Positions 24,427 through 34,025 of a stretch of 64,000 nt of DNA are shown here, in pieces. The notes under the pieces were generated by a model. That model was given only the letters and a program-made list of their open reading frames with translations. It was not told the DNA's origin and did not search any database. How positions within the stretch are numbered: position 1 is the stretch's first letter; every line of letters starts with the position of its first letter. Source of the DNA: Alteribacter natronophilus (lineage in GTDB: Bacteria > Bacillota > Bacilli > Bacillales > Salisediminibacteriaceae); the NCBI RefSeq assembly GCF_006007885.1, contig NZ_VCRO01000006.1:74920-138919 (forward strand). The letters are read 5' to 3'. The translations under genes and the position numbers were made by a program.

Positions 24427-24444
24427 TAATTGAGGTGATTTTCC

Positions 24445-24813
24445 ATGAGCCATAAAGTTATGTGTGAAATTTACTGCTACGATGAGAAAAAAGTACAGCA
24501 CATCCGAAGCTCCCTCAACCTCCAGGGTCTCGAGCGAACTGCGAAGCTGTTTAAAGCCCTGTCAGGAGAAAACCGGACAAAAATTGCCTATGCTCTCTGT
24601 CAGGCAGATGAACTGTGCGTTTGCGATCTGGCCAATATCATCGAGGCTTCTGTTGCCACCACCAGCCACCACCTCCGTATCCTTCACAGAGAAGGGGTGG
24701 TCAAATACAGAAAGGAAGGAAAACTTGCCTTTTACTCTCTGGATGACGATCACGTACGGCAGCTGATCGTTACAGGCCTCCATCATGCCACAGAGGAACG
24801 GCACCATGGCTGA
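24445..24813 (+). CDS. cadC: CadC-like metal-sensing ArsR/SmtB repressor
   Basis: The 122-residue winged helix repressor has the alpha-3 metal site [11 protein letters not shown] (two Cys near residues 53-55), and N-terminal Cys7 and Cys11 ([12 protein letters not shown]) complete a CadC-type thiolate site. The recognition helix is [12 protein letters not shown]. The C-terminal [22 protein letters not shown] could hold a second site. It represses itself and the overlapping P-type ATPase gene until Cd, Pb or Zn binds. The overlap with cadA is 8 nt. Confidence 0.93.
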   Translation: MSHKVMCEIYCYDEKKVQHIRSSLNLQGLERTAKLFKALSGENRTKIAYALCQADELCVCDLANIIEASVATTSHHLRILHREGVVKYRKEGKLAFYSLDDDHVRQLIVTGLHHATEERHHG

Positions 24814-26968
24814 CGAGTCTAAAACCTACCGTGTAAAAGGGTTCACCTGTGCAAACTGCGCCGCACAGTTTGAAAGAAACGTGAGGGACCTGCCGGGAGT
24901 TACGGGGGCAACGGTCAACTTCGGTGCATCCAAAATTACGGTGGAAGGAAAAGTTCCACCAGAACAAATCGAAAAAGCAGGTACCTTTGAAAACCTGAAA
25001 ATCAGTGATGCTGCCCTCGTGAAAGAGGATCAGGCGCCGTTCTGGAGGCAGCGTGAAAATCTGAAAGTCTACATTTCAGCCATTCTGCTGTTGACCGCAT
25101 TCCTGCTGCAGCTTCAGTTCGGAAGCGGCCACTATCTCCCCGTATCAGGGTACGCAGCATCGATCATCATCGGAGGATATACGTTATTTATCCGGGGCAT
25201 CCGTAACCTGGCACGCCTCAATTTTGATATGGCCACACTTATGACCGTGGCCATCCTTGGAGCTGCAGCGATTGGCGAATGGGGTGAAGGAGCTGTGGTT
25301 GTGATCCTGTTTGCCATCAGCGAAGCACTTGAACGGTACTCCATGGACAAAGCACGCTATTCCATCAGGTCCCTTATGGAAATTGCCCCGAAAGAAGCAC
25401 TCGTCCGCCGGAACGGACAGGAGATGACGGCTCGTGCAGAAGATATTCGAATCGGTGATACGATGATTGTTAAACCGGGAGAAAAACTGGCAATGGACGG
25501 AACCGTAGGAAAAGGTGCATCCACACTCAACCAGGCAGCCATTACCGGTGAGTCCTTCCCTGTTACAAAAAATGAAGGCGACGAAGTGTTTGCCGGCACC
25601 CTGAACGGTGAAGGACTTCTTGAAGTAACCGTTACAAAGGCAGCAGATGATACAACGCTCGCCAGAATTATTCACCTTGTTGAAGAAGCCCAGGCTGAAA
25701 GAGCTCCGTCACAGCATTTTGTAGACCGGTTCGCCCGCTGGTACACACCGGCCATCATATTAACCGCCCTCCTGATTGTTACGGTGCCTCCTCTCTTTAT
25801 GGGACTTCCATGGAATGAATGGATCTACCGCGGCCTCACCGTTCTCGTGGTCGGATGCCCGTGTGCACTTGTCATCTCCACCCCCGTTTCCATCGTAACG
25901 GCGATCGGAAATGCTGCCCGTCACGGCGTTCTCATTAAAGGGGGGATTCACCTTGAAGCTGCCGGATCACTCGATGTGATCGCCTTTGATAAAACAGGAA
26001 CGCTTACTGCCGGAGTTCCTGCAGTAACTGACGTGAAATCTTTTAGAGACGGTAAAAGTGAAAACGATGTGCTTGCCCTCGCAGCAGCAATCGAACGGGG
26101 ATCGGGACATCCCCTTGCTTCTGCAATCGTGAAAAAAGCAGAGCACCACGGACTGAACACCGGAAAAATTGAAGCTGACTGCGTCCAGTCGCTGACGGGT
26201 AAAGGGATCAAAGCGACTGTGAACGAAGAAGAAGTCTTCGCCGGCAGCCCGAAGCTGTTTGAGGAAATCACCCTTGAAAAGCTGCCTCCTGATATTTTGA
26301 AGGAGATTGAAACGCTGCAGACAGACGGAAAAACGGTCATGTTAATCGGGACCCGGACTGAGATTTCCGGTCTGATTGCAGCTGCCGATGAACTGCGCCC
26401 CTCTGCTGCGCAGGTGATACGTAAACTTCACAAATCAGGCATCAGACGGACCGTCATGCTCACGGGCGACAACCGGCGAACTGCCGAGGCAGTCGGCAAA
26501 ATCGCCGGCGTGACTGACATTGCATCTGAGCTTCTGCCGGAGGAAAAGCTGCAGCGTATTAAAGAAATGACGAACCGCGGTGAAAAAACAGCCATGATCG
26601 GAGACGGAGCAAACGATGCTCCCGCCCTCGCTGCATCCACTGTCGGCATTGCCATGGGCGGAGCAGGTACCGATACCGCTCTCGAGACAGCCGACATCGC
26701 CCTTATGGGAGACGACCTTAACAAGATTCCGTATACCATCAGGCTGAGCCGTCGGGCGCTGGCCATAATCAAACAGAACATCACCTTTTCCCTGGCTATT
26801 AAAGCTGCCGCCCTCCTTCTCGTCTTTCCGGGGTGGCTCACGCTGTGGATCGCCATTCTCGCCGACATGGGCGCCACGCTGCTTGTTACCCTCAACAGCC
26901 TGAGACTTATGAGGGAGGGTGAAAGAATAAGAAATATATCAGGCACAGGAAAAGCGCGTGTTGTTTAA
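24806..26968 (+). CDS. cadA: CadA-like heavy-metal P1B-type ATPase
   Basis: The 720-residue efflux pump for Cd2+/Zn2+/Pb2+ is in the cytoplasmic membrane. In order: one N-terminal HMA domain with GFTCANCA; paired membrane helices; actuator loop with TGES; CPC metal site in [11 protein letters not shown]; phosphorylation site DKTGTLT; HP motif in GSGHPLAS; hinge [10 protein letters not shown]; last two helices. The frame is open from 24785, but ATG 24806 ([10 protein letters not shown]) overlapping the cadC stop fits better. The terminator hairpin covers the last codons. Confidence 0.95.
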   Translation: MADESKTYRVKGFTCANCAAQFERNVRDLPGVTGATVNFGASKITVEGKVPPEQIEKAGTFENLKISDAALVKEDQAPFWRQRENLKVYISAILLLTAFLLQLQFGSGHYLPVSGYAASIIIGGYTLFIRGIRNLARLNFDMATLMTVAILGAAAIGEWGEGAVVVILFAISEALERYSMDKARYSIRSLMEIAPKEALVRRNGQEMTARAEDIRIGDTMIVKPGEKLAMDGTVGKGASTLNQAAITGESFPVTKNEGDEVFAGTLNGEGLLEVTVTKAADDTTLARIIHLVEEAQAERAPSQHFVDRFARWYTPAIILTALLIVTVPPLFMGLPWNEWIYRGLTVLVVGCPCALVISTPVSIVTAIGNAARHGVLIKGGIHLEAAGSLDVIAFDKTGTLTAGVPAVTDVKSFRDGKSENDVLALAAAIERGSGHPLASAIVKKAEHHGLNTGKIEADCVQSLTGKGIKATVNEEEVFAGSPKLFEEITLEKLPPDILKEIETLQTDGKTVMLIGTRTEISGLIAAADELRPSAAQVIRKLHKSGIRRTVMLTGDNRRTAEAVGKIAGVTDIASELLPEEKLQRIKEMTNRGEKTAMIGDGANDAPALAASTVGIAMGGAGTDTALETADIALMGDDLNKIPYTIRLSRRALAIIKQNITFSLAIKAAALLLVFPGWLTLWIAILADMGATLLVTLNSLRLMREGERIRNISGTGKARVV

Positions 26969-26982
26969 AAACACGCGCTTTC
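26951..26982 (+). terminator. Terminator overlapping the end of cadA
   Basis: AAAGCGCGTGTT (26951-26962) pairs perfectly with AACACGCGCTTT (26970-26981). The cadA stop codon is in the loop, so the 5' arm codes for the last residues. It may also end the converging VOC gene transcript. Confidence 0.75.
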
Positions 26983-26990
26983 AGATTCCC

Positions 26991-27344
26991 TTATACTCCT
27001 GCTTTTTCAGCTGAAAAATCAATAATCCTGATCGGGTTGCCTGCATTGTCTTCATAGATGGCATATCTCCCCGGTGGAATATCCACCGGTTTCTTTACAA
27101 AGGTGAGTATGCCTTTATTGTCTTTAAAGAATGCATCCACACTTTCCACCTGAAAAACACCGCCTGGCTTACTGTGATCATCCTCATCCGATTCAAGCAG
27201 CAGCTGTACATCGGAACCGGGAAGTTTCAGCGCTGCCGTATCCGTTCCCTCACGCCACGCTTCATCAAAACCAAGCTTTTCCCGGTAAAATTCCAGTGAT
27301 GTTTCCAGGTCTCTTACAGGGTAATACATGAAAATCAATTTCAT
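26991..27344 (-). CDS. VOC family protein
   Basis: The 117-residue single-domain VOC protein starts MKLIFMYYPVRDLETSLEFY, has REKLGFDEAWREG and ends AIYEDNAGNPIRIIDF. The two-module pattern is clear. Which small molecule it binds is not predictable. It converges on cadA, and the shared hairpin between them probably ends both. Confidence 0.85.
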   Translation of the reverse strand: MKLIFMYYPVRDLETSLEFYREKLGFDEAWREGTDTAALKLPGSDVQLLLESDEDDHSKPGGVFQVESVDAFFKDNKGILTFVKKPVDIPPGRYAIYEDNAGNPIRIIDFSAEKAGV

Positions 27345-27518
27345 TTCCTCTCCTCCTTTTCAGGTTTCAAAGACTGAAAAATCGCCGGTGACAAAGAAAA
27401 CAGGGTCTCCCAAGCCTGTCTTTCCGGATGCTCAATTTGTTCTGCGATCGGCGCCAGCTTATATTCATTTTACACCAGGCAGCTATCCTGTAGCATGTTC
27501 ATCTTATTTCATTTACAC

Positions 27519-28691
27519 CTAGACCTCACTCATATCACTCCGCTGCTTTTCGTGAAGCCCGTAAAGCACCAGGGTCACCATAATCGTAATCACTGCATAC
27601 ACCATGATCGCAAACCAGGGATGCAGGACCGGAAGCTGAAACACTTGAAAGACGGTAAATTCCTGAAACATCCGGTCCGTACGGAACATTTCTGTGTAAT
27701 TTACCCGGGCAAATCCTTCAAGCCAGGCATGTCCTCCCGTATTCAGCCGATCGATCACCGGTGGAGCCGCAATGAGGGACAGACCGGCAAAAAAGACAAT
27801 CAGACCGCTGCGAAACAGCTGTGAAAACAGGAGAACCACCATGGAAAAGGCAAGAGCTGCAAACCACTGAATACCGAGCATGACGACCAGGTACTGCCAT
27901 ACCGTAAACGAATAAGGACTCATTCCGAAGTCCACGATAAAATTCTCGGGACTAATCGCCTGAAACGGGGCGTTCCAGCCTTCAAGACTCCCATAATTCA
28001 TATATTTAAACAGAAGGTGAAAAGCATGAAGGCTGAATACGATTACGGTAGCATACAGCATGGACGCCAGAATTTTTGCAGTGACCAGCCGCTTTGCCCC
28101 GTGCCTTGACGTCCCGACCATCCCCGACATGCGGTAACGCAGGTCTCCATTAAAAACCGGGCTTAAACCGATCATGAGTAGAACGGAAATAAGAACAGAA
28201 GTAAACGCAGGCTCTATAATACCAACTGAATCATGCCATGTTCTGACCGGATAATACCCGACTACATCCACCGCCTGAGTGAGCATTCCCTTTTCCATCT
28301 CAAGTTTTCGTGTTTCGTAAGTTCCTATCTCCCCGTTAAGTGCATGATCGATCTGATCGAGCCTTTCTTTCATGGCCGTCTTCTGTTGTCCTGTTAATGC
28401 CACATTATGCAGTACAGATGACTGATAGGAAGGACTGTCCATCATTTCCGCCCCTGCTTCACTGTTCCGGGCAGCCTGTTCATCCTGTTCTCTCATCAGT
28501 TCCCTTGCCCGCTCTTCAAGCTCAGGTGTAACCGGGCCACCCCATTCTTCCATATAGTTAGAAGAATCCTCGGGAAGATTTTGCGGAACATACTGACTGA
28601 ACACCGCCAGACCGATCATCAGAACAATTAGTAAGAAAGCTGAAGGAACTGAGCGGTTTCTTACAATCTTAAAGAATTCCTGCTTTATCAT
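27519..28691 (-). CDS. ABC-2 type permease of the sigma-factor operon
   Basis: The 390-residue protein has one N-terminal membrane segment (about 17-35), then a long outside loop of ~125 residues rich in Glu and Gln (near 40-160), then five or six further segments in 170-385. This layout matches ABC-2 exporters of the bacitracin/lantibiotic self-protection or NatB type. Its start overlaps the ATPase stop (ATGA). It is last in the sigma-membrane protein-ATPase-permease operon. Substrate unknown. Confidence 0.8.
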   Translation of the reverse strand: MIKQEFFKIVRNRSVPSAFLLIVLMIGLAVFSQYVPQNLPEDSSNYMEEWGGPVTPELEERARELMREQDEQAARNSEAGAEMMDSPSYQSSVLHNVALTGQQKTAMKERLDQIDHALNGEIGTYETRKLEMEKGMLTQAVDVVGYYPVRTWHDSVGIIEPAFTSVLISVLLMIGLSPVFNGDLRYRMSGMVGTSRHGAKRLVTAKILASMLYATVIVFSLHAFHLLFKYMNYGSLEGWNAPFQAISPENFIVDFGMSPYSFTVWQYLVVMLGIQWFAALAFSMVVLLFSQLFRSGLIVFFAGLSLIAAPPVIDRLNTGGHAWLEGFARVNYTEMFRTDRMFQEFTVFQVFQLPVLHPWFAIMVYAVITIMVTLVLYGLHEKQRSDMSEV

Positions 28692-29560
28692 TGTTCAAAT
28701 CCTCCGTCAAATGCCTGGAAAACGACATCTTCAAGTGTCGGCTCAACAGCCGTTGCATTGGGATGCGGAGGAACGGCACTGATGATCCGAAGCTCTGCTC
28801 CCTTTTCCACATAGCGGATGTTTGTCACTTGATGATCTATTTCAAACTTATTTGCTTCGGAAGCTGATACGGTTATGGTCCACACCTCACCACAAAGCGT
28901 TTCCAGCATCTCCGGAATTGTGCAGTTTTGTTCAATGGATCCGTTTTTAAGCAGCAGAACCCGCCTGGCAACTGATTCGATGTCAGATGTAATGTGGGTG
29001 GACAGAATAACTACCCTCTCAGCCGCAATTTCCGCAAGCATCTTCCTAAACCGCATTCGCTCCTTTGAATCGAGTCCTGCAGTCGGTTCATCCGCAATTA
29101 GAACATCAGGATTATTTAATAGAGCCTGTGCGATACCGAGTCTCCGCTTCATCCCGCCGGAGAACTTTCTGACTTTCTTTTTACGTTCGTTTTCCAGCCC
29201 GGTCAGAACGAGCAGTTCATTTATTTTCTTAGGAAGCTCCTCTTTATTCAGCCCTTTAAGTTTCCCCAGGTAGGCCAGAAACCGTTCGGCAGTGAAATGA
29301 GGATATGTGCTGAATTCCTGCGGGAGATAACCGAGTCTGTCCCTGTAATTCTCTCCCATGACCTGTATATCCTGTCCATTATAATAAACGGCACCGCTGT
29401 CTGCCTTCCCGACGCCGGCAAGAATTCTCATAAACGTTGACTTACCAGCGCCATTCGGTCCGATCAGAGCATACACACCATTTGTAAATTCAGCAGAAAT
29501 GTTATTTAGAACGGTTTGAGTCCGATAAGATTTTGTAATGGATTTCACTGCGAGAGTCAT
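28688..29560 (-). CDS. ABC transporter ATP-binding protein of the sigma-factor operon
   Basis: About 290 residues: Walker A GPNGAGKST, Q-loop LPQEFSTYP, signature FSGGMKRRLG, Walker B VLIADEPTAGLD, H-loop ILSTHITSD. A C-terminal domain of ~80 residues follows. The frame is open up to 29644, but GGAAGGAG lies before the ATG at 29560 (MTLAVKSITKSY), which overlaps the upstream stop as ATGA. It works with the ABC-2 permease downstream. Confidence 0.9.
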   Translation of the reverse strand: MTLAVKSITKSYRTQTVLNNISAEFTNGVYALIGPNGAGKSTFMRILAGVGKADSGAVYYNGQDIQVMGENYRDRLGYLPQEFSTYPHFTAERFLAYLGKLKGLNKEELPKKINELLVLTGLENERKKKVRKFSGGMKRRLGIAQALLNNPDVLIADEPTAGLDSKERMRFRKMLAEIAAERVVILSTHITSDIESVARRVLLLKNGSIEQNCTIPEMLETLCGEVWTITVSASEANKFEIDHQVTNIRYVEKGAELRIISAVPPHPNATAVEPTLEDVVFQAFDGGFEQ

Positions 29561-30285
29561 TCTGTTTCTCCTTCCACTGTTTGTAAGCTTTGGATATACC
29601 GTTTCAACTCCATTAAAAACAAGTAAAGCCCCATCACCAGACATACAGCATGAAATATAATACCTGCATGCTGCAGAGCTTCCACCCAGTCCGGTCTGCC
29701 GGTGACGGCTGCAGAAAATATAACCCAGAACCCGATAAGCAGCTGGCGATCAGCACGGCTGAACCTCCGGCTTACATACAAAGCCAATGCACCCGTCAGA
29801 GTAAACACAGAAAGGATCATGAGAGCAGAAGCCCATAAAGAAGGTACATCTATAACCGGCCAGAAAAGAAACAGGAATACACTCGTGAAAGTCACGTTTG
29901 TCAGGCCTGCGATCGTCATCCTCATTACCGCAAGTGATCCGGGATGAATTCGGCAGCTCATTTCCAGTTCCTCCATTCCAAAACGTCTTGCAGTACCGGC
30001 CTGAACGACCCCAAAGATAAAAGGCAGTGGAAAGGCCGTCATGAATACAGTAAAAGGATCGTACCATGGACTGGAAGCAAGAAAGTATGCACATACGAAA
30101 AGCAGGCCGTTTAACCCCCAGAAAAGAGGACCAATATCCCTTCCCTGCTCGGCAAACCGGTATAAATCAGATAGAAAATCCCGACTCTCCTGTTGCTTAA
30201 AAGGCAGTTCCGAGGCTGCCCGCCTGACCGTTCTGTCCTGCATTTCCTCATCCGGAAACGGAATTTTCATATACGGTTTACTCAT
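29557..30285 (-). CDS. Six-segment membrane protein, candidate anti-sigma factor
   Basis: Not recognised by family. About 242 residues: a charged cytoplasmic N-terminal part of ~50 residues (PFPDEEMQDRTVRRAASELP), then about six membrane segments. It is coded between the ECF sigma factor and the ABC ATPase and overlaps both. Such a place is typical for an anti-sigma factor or for a membrane part of the transporter. AAGGGAG is 9 nt before Met3 (30285), preferred over the ATG at 30291. Confidence 0.7.
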   Translation of the reverse strand: MSKPYMKIPFPDEEMQDRTVRRAASELPFKQQESRDFLSDLYRFAEQGRDIGPLFWGLNGLLFVCAYFLASSPWYDPFTVFMTAFPLPFIFGVVQAGTARRFGMEELEMSCRIHPGSLAVMRMTIAGLTNVTFTSVFLFLFWPVIDVPSLWASALMILSVFTLTGALALYVSRRFSRADRQLLIGFWVIFSAAVTGRPDWVEALQHAGIIFHAVCLVMGLYLFLMELKRYIQSLQTVEGETE

Positions 30286-30826
30286 CGGCATTCTCTCCCT
30301 TCACCTTATTTCGCATCTTTTCCAGCCCCTGCCTGATTCTTGACTTCACACTTGACTCGGGCACGCCGGTAATGGCTGAAATTTCCTTTCCTTTAAAACC
30401 GTATATGTATTTCAGCAGGATCGCCTCCTTCTGAAATCCGGGCAGATCATTCAGCAGGATTCCGACATCTTCTTCATCAAGCACTGAGCTGCTTCGGCTG
30501 TAAAAGGTAACGACGTTTTCCTCAAATCCGAACGGCTCTGTAACCGACTGTTTACGTTCCCGGTACAGATTACTTTTATAGTAATCCTTCGTATGGTTTG
30601 CCGCGATTGTAAACAGCCACGATTTAAATCGTCCGTCATCACGAAAGGAAGAGAGTGAGCGGATCATTTTAATAAATATCTCCTGAGTCATGTCATAGGC
30701 GTGATGCTCGTCCCCGGTTTTTGAATAAACGAAAATATAAATATCCCGGTAAAAAAAACGGATCAGTTCCTCTGCTGCCGCCTCGTCTCCTTTCCTGATT
30801 TTTTTCAGCTGTCGTTTTACATTCAT
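30278..30826 (-). CDS. ECF-type RNA polymerase sigma factor
   Basis: The 182-residue protein has sigma-70 region 2 in residues ~20-90 (YDMTQEIFIKMIRSLSSFRDDGRFKSWLFTIAANHTKDYYK) and region 4 in ~120-175 (GFQKEAILLKYIYGFKGKEISAITGVPESSVKSRIRQG). There is no region 1 or 3, as in ECF factors. It heads an operon with a membrane protein and an ABC transporter, pointing to a cell-envelope stress or antimicrobial response. No clear ECF-type -35 AAC/-10 CGT promoter was found upstream. Confidence 0.92.
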   Translation of the reverse strand: MNVKRQLKKIRKGDEAAAEELIRFFYRDIYIFVYSKTGDEHHAYDMTQEIFIKMIRSLSSFRDDGRFKSWLFTIAANHTKDYYKSNLYRERKQSVTEPFGFEENVVTFYSRSSSVLDEEDVGILLNDLPGFQKEAILLKYIYGFKGKEISAITGVPESSVKSRIRQGLEKMRNKVKGENADE

Positions 30827-30938
30827 ACTGCCACCGCCATTGTTTTCTCTTACATAAAAAATAACGAATTGGAATTACAAAACGATTTAAACGGCAGAAA
30901 TTAATTTTTTCCATGCCCGCCTTACAGGTCTAATATGA

Positions 30939-30965
30939 ACGGCCCTTCCAATATGGAAGGGCCGT
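30939..30965 (-). terminator. Hairpin after the Nudix gene, possible terminator
   Basis: ACGGCCCTTCC (30939-30949) pairs perfectly with GGAAGGGCCGT (30955-30965). No T run follows in either direction, so it may be a weak terminator or an RNA-stabilising hairpin between the Nudix gene and the sigma operon. Confidence 0.5.
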
Positions 30966-31005
30966 GGATAAGCAGCATTACTTCAACTGTAACCAGACAT
31001 AAGGT

Positions 31006-31464
31006 TTACCTCAGATTAACATGCTTTTCTATGTATGGCGCCATGAAATCGCGATAGCTTTCCCCAAGCTCTTCCGGAAGAGTGTGAAAAGGGAAAAACC
31101 TTACATCGGTTCCTTCTGTACGGTTGACTGTGATTGTACCTTTTATGTCACGAGTGTAATAGACTGCCGTGACAGAATACAGTTCATCCCCATTCGGTAC
31201 CTTCATGTAATATTTTTCGCCTGAGAAAATATCCACCAGATGGAGATGCCCCACTTCCAGGCCCGTCTCCTCCTTCACCTCTCTCCTCGCCGTCTCTTCA
31301 AGACTTTCCCCAAGTTCCATCAGTCCGCCGGGAAGCCCCCATGTACCGTCCCGCCTGTGCTGAAGCAGCACCTCGCCGTCCCTGTTCAGCACAATGACTA
31401 CAGAACCGGTTAAAATAAGCGGCCTGTGCCCTACCAGCTTCCTTAAATCCTTCACGTAATCCAT
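31006..31464 (-). CDS. Nudix hydrolase
   Basis: The 152-residue protein has a complete Nudix box: GLMELGESLEETARREVKEE followed by TGL, near residues 47-69. The preceding strands are SVVIVLNRDGEVLLQHR and GTWGLPGG. It cuts a nucleoside-diphosphate-linked compound into nucleotide plus phosphate product; the substrate is not evident. It lies 8 nt after the HD-domain gene in the same direction, so the pair is likely co-transcribed. Confidence 0.92.
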   Translation of the reverse strand: MDYVKDLRKLVGHRPLILTGSVVIVLNRDGEVLLQHRRDGTWGLPGGLMELGESLEETARREVKEETGLEVGHLHLVDIFSGEKYYMKVPNGDELYSVTAVYYTRDIKGTITVNRTEGTDVRFFPFHTLPEELGESYRDFMAPYIEKHVNLR

Positions 31465-31472
31465 CGTATCAC

Positions 31473-32123
31473 CTACCTCCCGACCTCACGGTAAAACTGC
31501 TCAAGAAATGTCTCCATAAACTTGTGCCGCTCATCAGCCAGCTCGTATCCCCGTCTCGTATTCATGAGATCTCTTAACTTCAGCAGTTTTTCATAAAAAT
31601 GATTAACCGCCGTGGACTTTCCTTTCCGGTACTCTTCCTTTGTCATACTTTCCCGCGCCTTGATGTCCGGGCCATACATGGGGCTTCCTTTACTGCCCGA
31701 GTAGACAAAACAGCGGGCGATGCCGACAGCACCGATGGCATCGAGCCTGTCTGCATCCTGTACCACTTTCGCCTCGAGGCTTTCCAGGGCCTGTCCGTTC
31801 CCGCCCTTAAAGGATATGGTCTGAATGATTTTCATTACGTGCCGGACATCGGTTTCAGCAACGCCCTTGCCAGTCAGCCAGTCTTCGATGTCCTGCAGGG
31901 CTTCCGTTTCGTCATCCACCACTTTATCGTCAGCTAGGTCATGAAGCAGAGCAGCAAGCGTAACAACAAAAACATCAGCGTTTTCTGCTTCTGCAATGGC
32001 TGCTGCGTTTCTGGTTACACGATCGATATGAAACCAGTCGTGTCCGGTTTGTTCTTCCTGCAGCTGATCCCTGACCATCTTTTCTGTTTCGAGGATAATG
32101 CGTTCCTGATCCACATCCGTCAC
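31473..32123 (-). CDS. HD domain phosphohydrolase (YpgQ/YedJ-like)
   Basis: The 216-residue metal-dependent phosphohydrolase has the His of GHDWFHIDRV near residue 28, the HD pair ALLHDLADDK near 60 and Asp in VVQDADRLDAIGA near 130. The FYEKLLKLRDLMNTRRGYELADERH tail is characteristic of this family. YpgQ-like members act on (deoxy)nucleoside triphosphates. It is followed closely by the Nudix gene, which would fit a nucleotide clean-up role (inference). Confidence 0.9.
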   Translation of the reverse strand: MTDVDQERIILETEKMVRDQLQEEQTGHDWFHIDRVTRNAAAIAEAENADVFVVTLAALLHDLADDKVVDDETEALQDIEDWLTGKGVAETDVRHVMKIIQTISFKGGNGQALESLEAKVVQDADRLDAIGAVGIARCFVYSGSKGSPMYGPDIKARESMTKEEYRKGKSTAVNHFYEKLLKLRDLMNTRRGYELADERHKFMETFLEQFYREVGR

Positions 32124-32386
32124 TCCCTGTCTTTATTCATTTTAACCTTAACATAAATATCCATTTATCAGCTCTTTTCTTCATCAATGTATGCATTTCA
32201 GCGATTCTACTGTTCGTCACGCTTAAACTGCCGGATTACGGGAAAAGGAACCCTATACAGAGCAGATATGAGCCATACATGTAAATATACGGAAAGCAGA
32301 ATTAAAGTGTTCAAAATAGTGCGGAACTTCCCCATGGTTCAGCCGTATATAAATGAGACTATCAACACATAAACGGAGAGGGTAGG

Positions 32387-33223
32387 ATGAAATTATACCT
32401 GCTTATGACAGGACTTTGTATTCTTCTGCTGGCATGCAGTACGGATACTCTTGTGGAAACGGATGAAGTGTCCACAAACAGCAGTACCATCACAGAAACG
32501 ATGACTTATATGAGTGACGGCTATCAGATCAGCGGTTTTATCGTGCGGCCGAATACGGATGAGGAAAACCTCCCTGTTCTCATCTATAACCGCGGAGGAA
32601 ACCGGGATTTCGGAGCGATTGATCACCGGATTGTCAATCAGCTTCGCGACTGGGCTGAGGATGGATACGTGGTCCTCGCTTCCCAGTACCGGGGAACAAG
32701 TGATAGTGAGGGAGAAGACGAATTTGGAGGCGCTGATGTAACAGATGTTCTTGCTTTGGAACAGGTAGCCGAAGAGCTTGCCTACGCAGACAGCAGCAGA
32801 ATGTTCATGCTCGGTTATTCAAGAGGAGGTATGATGACCTACCTTGCGGCTAAAGAAGGGATGAATCTCACTGGAGCGGCGGTAGTGGGGGCACCGGCAA
32901 ATCTCGTTGACGGATACGGTGAGTCTGATCCTGCCATGCGCCAGGTACTGGAGGATCTGATAGGGGATCCTGAGGACCATACTGACGCATACGAGGCAAG
33001 ATCAGCTGTTCACTGGCCGGAGGATATCGATGTGCCTCTCCTTATCCTGCACGGTGAAAACGATCAGCGTGTGGATGTGGACCAGGCCAGGCGGCTTGCT
33101 TATGCATTGGAAGGGGACTACAGGCTCATCGTTTATGAAGACGGCAGTCACGGTCTCCAGGAACACCACGATGAGTACGTGGAGGAAGTAAGACAATGGT
33201 TCCGGCAGTATGGAAGCGACTAA
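32387..33223 (+). CDS. Alpha/beta hydrolase lipoprotein (S9 peptidase-like)
   Basis: The 278-residue exported lipoprotein has signal peptide residues 1-16 ending in the lipobox LLLAC. The mature part is an alpha/beta hydrolase of the prolyl-oligopeptidase branch: LPVLIYNRGGNRDFG, nucleophile elbow GYSRGG (Ser near 145), acid Asp in LLILHGENDQRVD and catalytic His in YEDGSHGLQEH. It likely cuts a peptide or ester outside the cell. It stands alone and is followed by a terminator. Confidence 0.88.
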   Translation: MKLYLLMTGLCILLLACSTDTLVETDEVSTNSSTITETMTYMSDGYQISGFIVRPNTDEENLPVLIYNRGGNRDFGAIDHRIVNQLRDWAEDGYVVLASQYRGTSDSEGEDEFGGADVTDVLALEQVAEELAYADSSRMFMLGYSRGGMMTYLAAKEGMNLTGAAVVGAPANLVDGYGESDPAMRQVLEDLIGDPEDHTDAYEARSAVHWPEDIDVPLLILHGENDQRVDVDQARRLAYALEGDYRLIVYEDGSHGLQEHHDEYVEEVRQWFRQYGSD

Positions 33224-33254
33224 AAGCAGTAAATCATATCAGGAGGAGTGCAGA

Positions 33255-33284
33255 AAAGCCGGACCTTCTTGCCCGGCTTTTTTT
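33255..33284 (+). terminator. Terminator of the hydrolase lipoprotein gene
   Basis: AAAGCCGG / CCGGCTTT stem with 10-nt loop followed by a T run. Confidence 0.85.
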
Positions 33285-33409
33285 GCGGTGGCTGACGAAA
33301 AATAGTTTTAATAATAATGGAAATATCTGAAGCATTTGTTTCTTTTACCGGAATATTCATGGTACATTATAATAGACTAAGTATAATCTAAATTTGAAGG
33401 ATGGTTCTT

Positions 33410-33565
33410 TTGCTTTCAAAGACAGAAATAAAAATCTTCGAAAATGAAATAGAGAAGATGAAAAATGAATACTTCCGCTGTCGTGATTTACGGATTAAAG
33501 AACTGATCCTTTACGATATCCAGGAGATGTATGCCGTTTTACTTGAGGAAACCACCTTCAATTAA
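33410..33565 (+). CDS. 51-residue hypothetical protein
   Basis: A TTG start 9 nt after GAAGG opens a 51-codon frame: MLSKTEIKIFENEIEKMKNEY, then two further helix-rich stretches, LRIKELILYDIQ and EMYAVLLEE. The size and two-helix shape recall Spo0E-type phosphatases, but the SQELD signature is not present, so that name is not given. A perfect TATAAT lies at 33368-33373 with a weak -35. An in-frame ATG at 33401 is too close to the ribosome site. Confidence 0.55.
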   Translation: MLSKTEIKIFENEIEKMKNEYFRCRDLRIKELILYDIQEMYAVLLEETTFN

Positions 33566-33627
33566 ATGGGCATAAGTAACCTGCCGACGGTAAAACGTCC
33601 CCGATACCAAACGAGGTTTAATCAATC

Positions 33628-33996
33628 TTAAACACCCCTGATTTCCCCGCTTTCCTCAGTCAGAATTTCCGGATCGGAATCGGCAGACTCAATTGCGATT
33701 GCTGTCAGACCTGATTCCGTCCTTGTTTCATGCCATTCCCCTCTTTCCCAGTAAACCGCTTCTCCGGCTTCAATTTTCAGTTCTTTTTCCCCTGCCCTCA
33801 CCCAGCCTCTTCCCTTGACCACAAGAAGCACCTGGGGAACCTTTGCTTCGTGGTACCCAATGAGCCCGTTCTCTTCCAGGTGCATCCAGGAAACCTGTGC
33901 CTGCCCGGTCATCTGCATAACGCGGGACAGAATAAAATCAGAGTTAAAGTGGGTAACCTTCTTTCCATACTGTTTATTAAAATTGAATATCTTCAA
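33628..33996 (-). CDS. Cupin domain protein
   Basis: About 122 residues with a single cupin barrel: SWMHLEENGLIGYHEAKVPQVLLVVKGRGWVR is motif 1 and EAGEAVYWERGEWHETRTESG motif 2, with His ligands kept and one Glu/Gln difference. The function is unknown; it may bind a metal and small carboxylate. The frame is open to an ATG at 34011, but GGGGGAG 6 nt before the TTG at 33996 makes that the better start. It lies 29 nt after the amidase gene and is probably in its operon. Confidence 0.8.
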   Translation of the reverse strand: MKIFNFNKQYGKKVTHFNSDFILSRVMQMTGQAQVSWMHLEENGLIGYHEAKVPQVLLVVKGRGWVRAGEKELKIEAGEAVYWERGEWHETRTESGLTAIAIESADSDPEILTEESGEIRGV

Positions 33997-34025
33997 AACT
34001 CTCTCCCCCATTGAATCGATCAGTC

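Noticed and set aside
33410-33565. Naming the small protein Spo0E
   Set aside because: The SQELD-type signature is absent.
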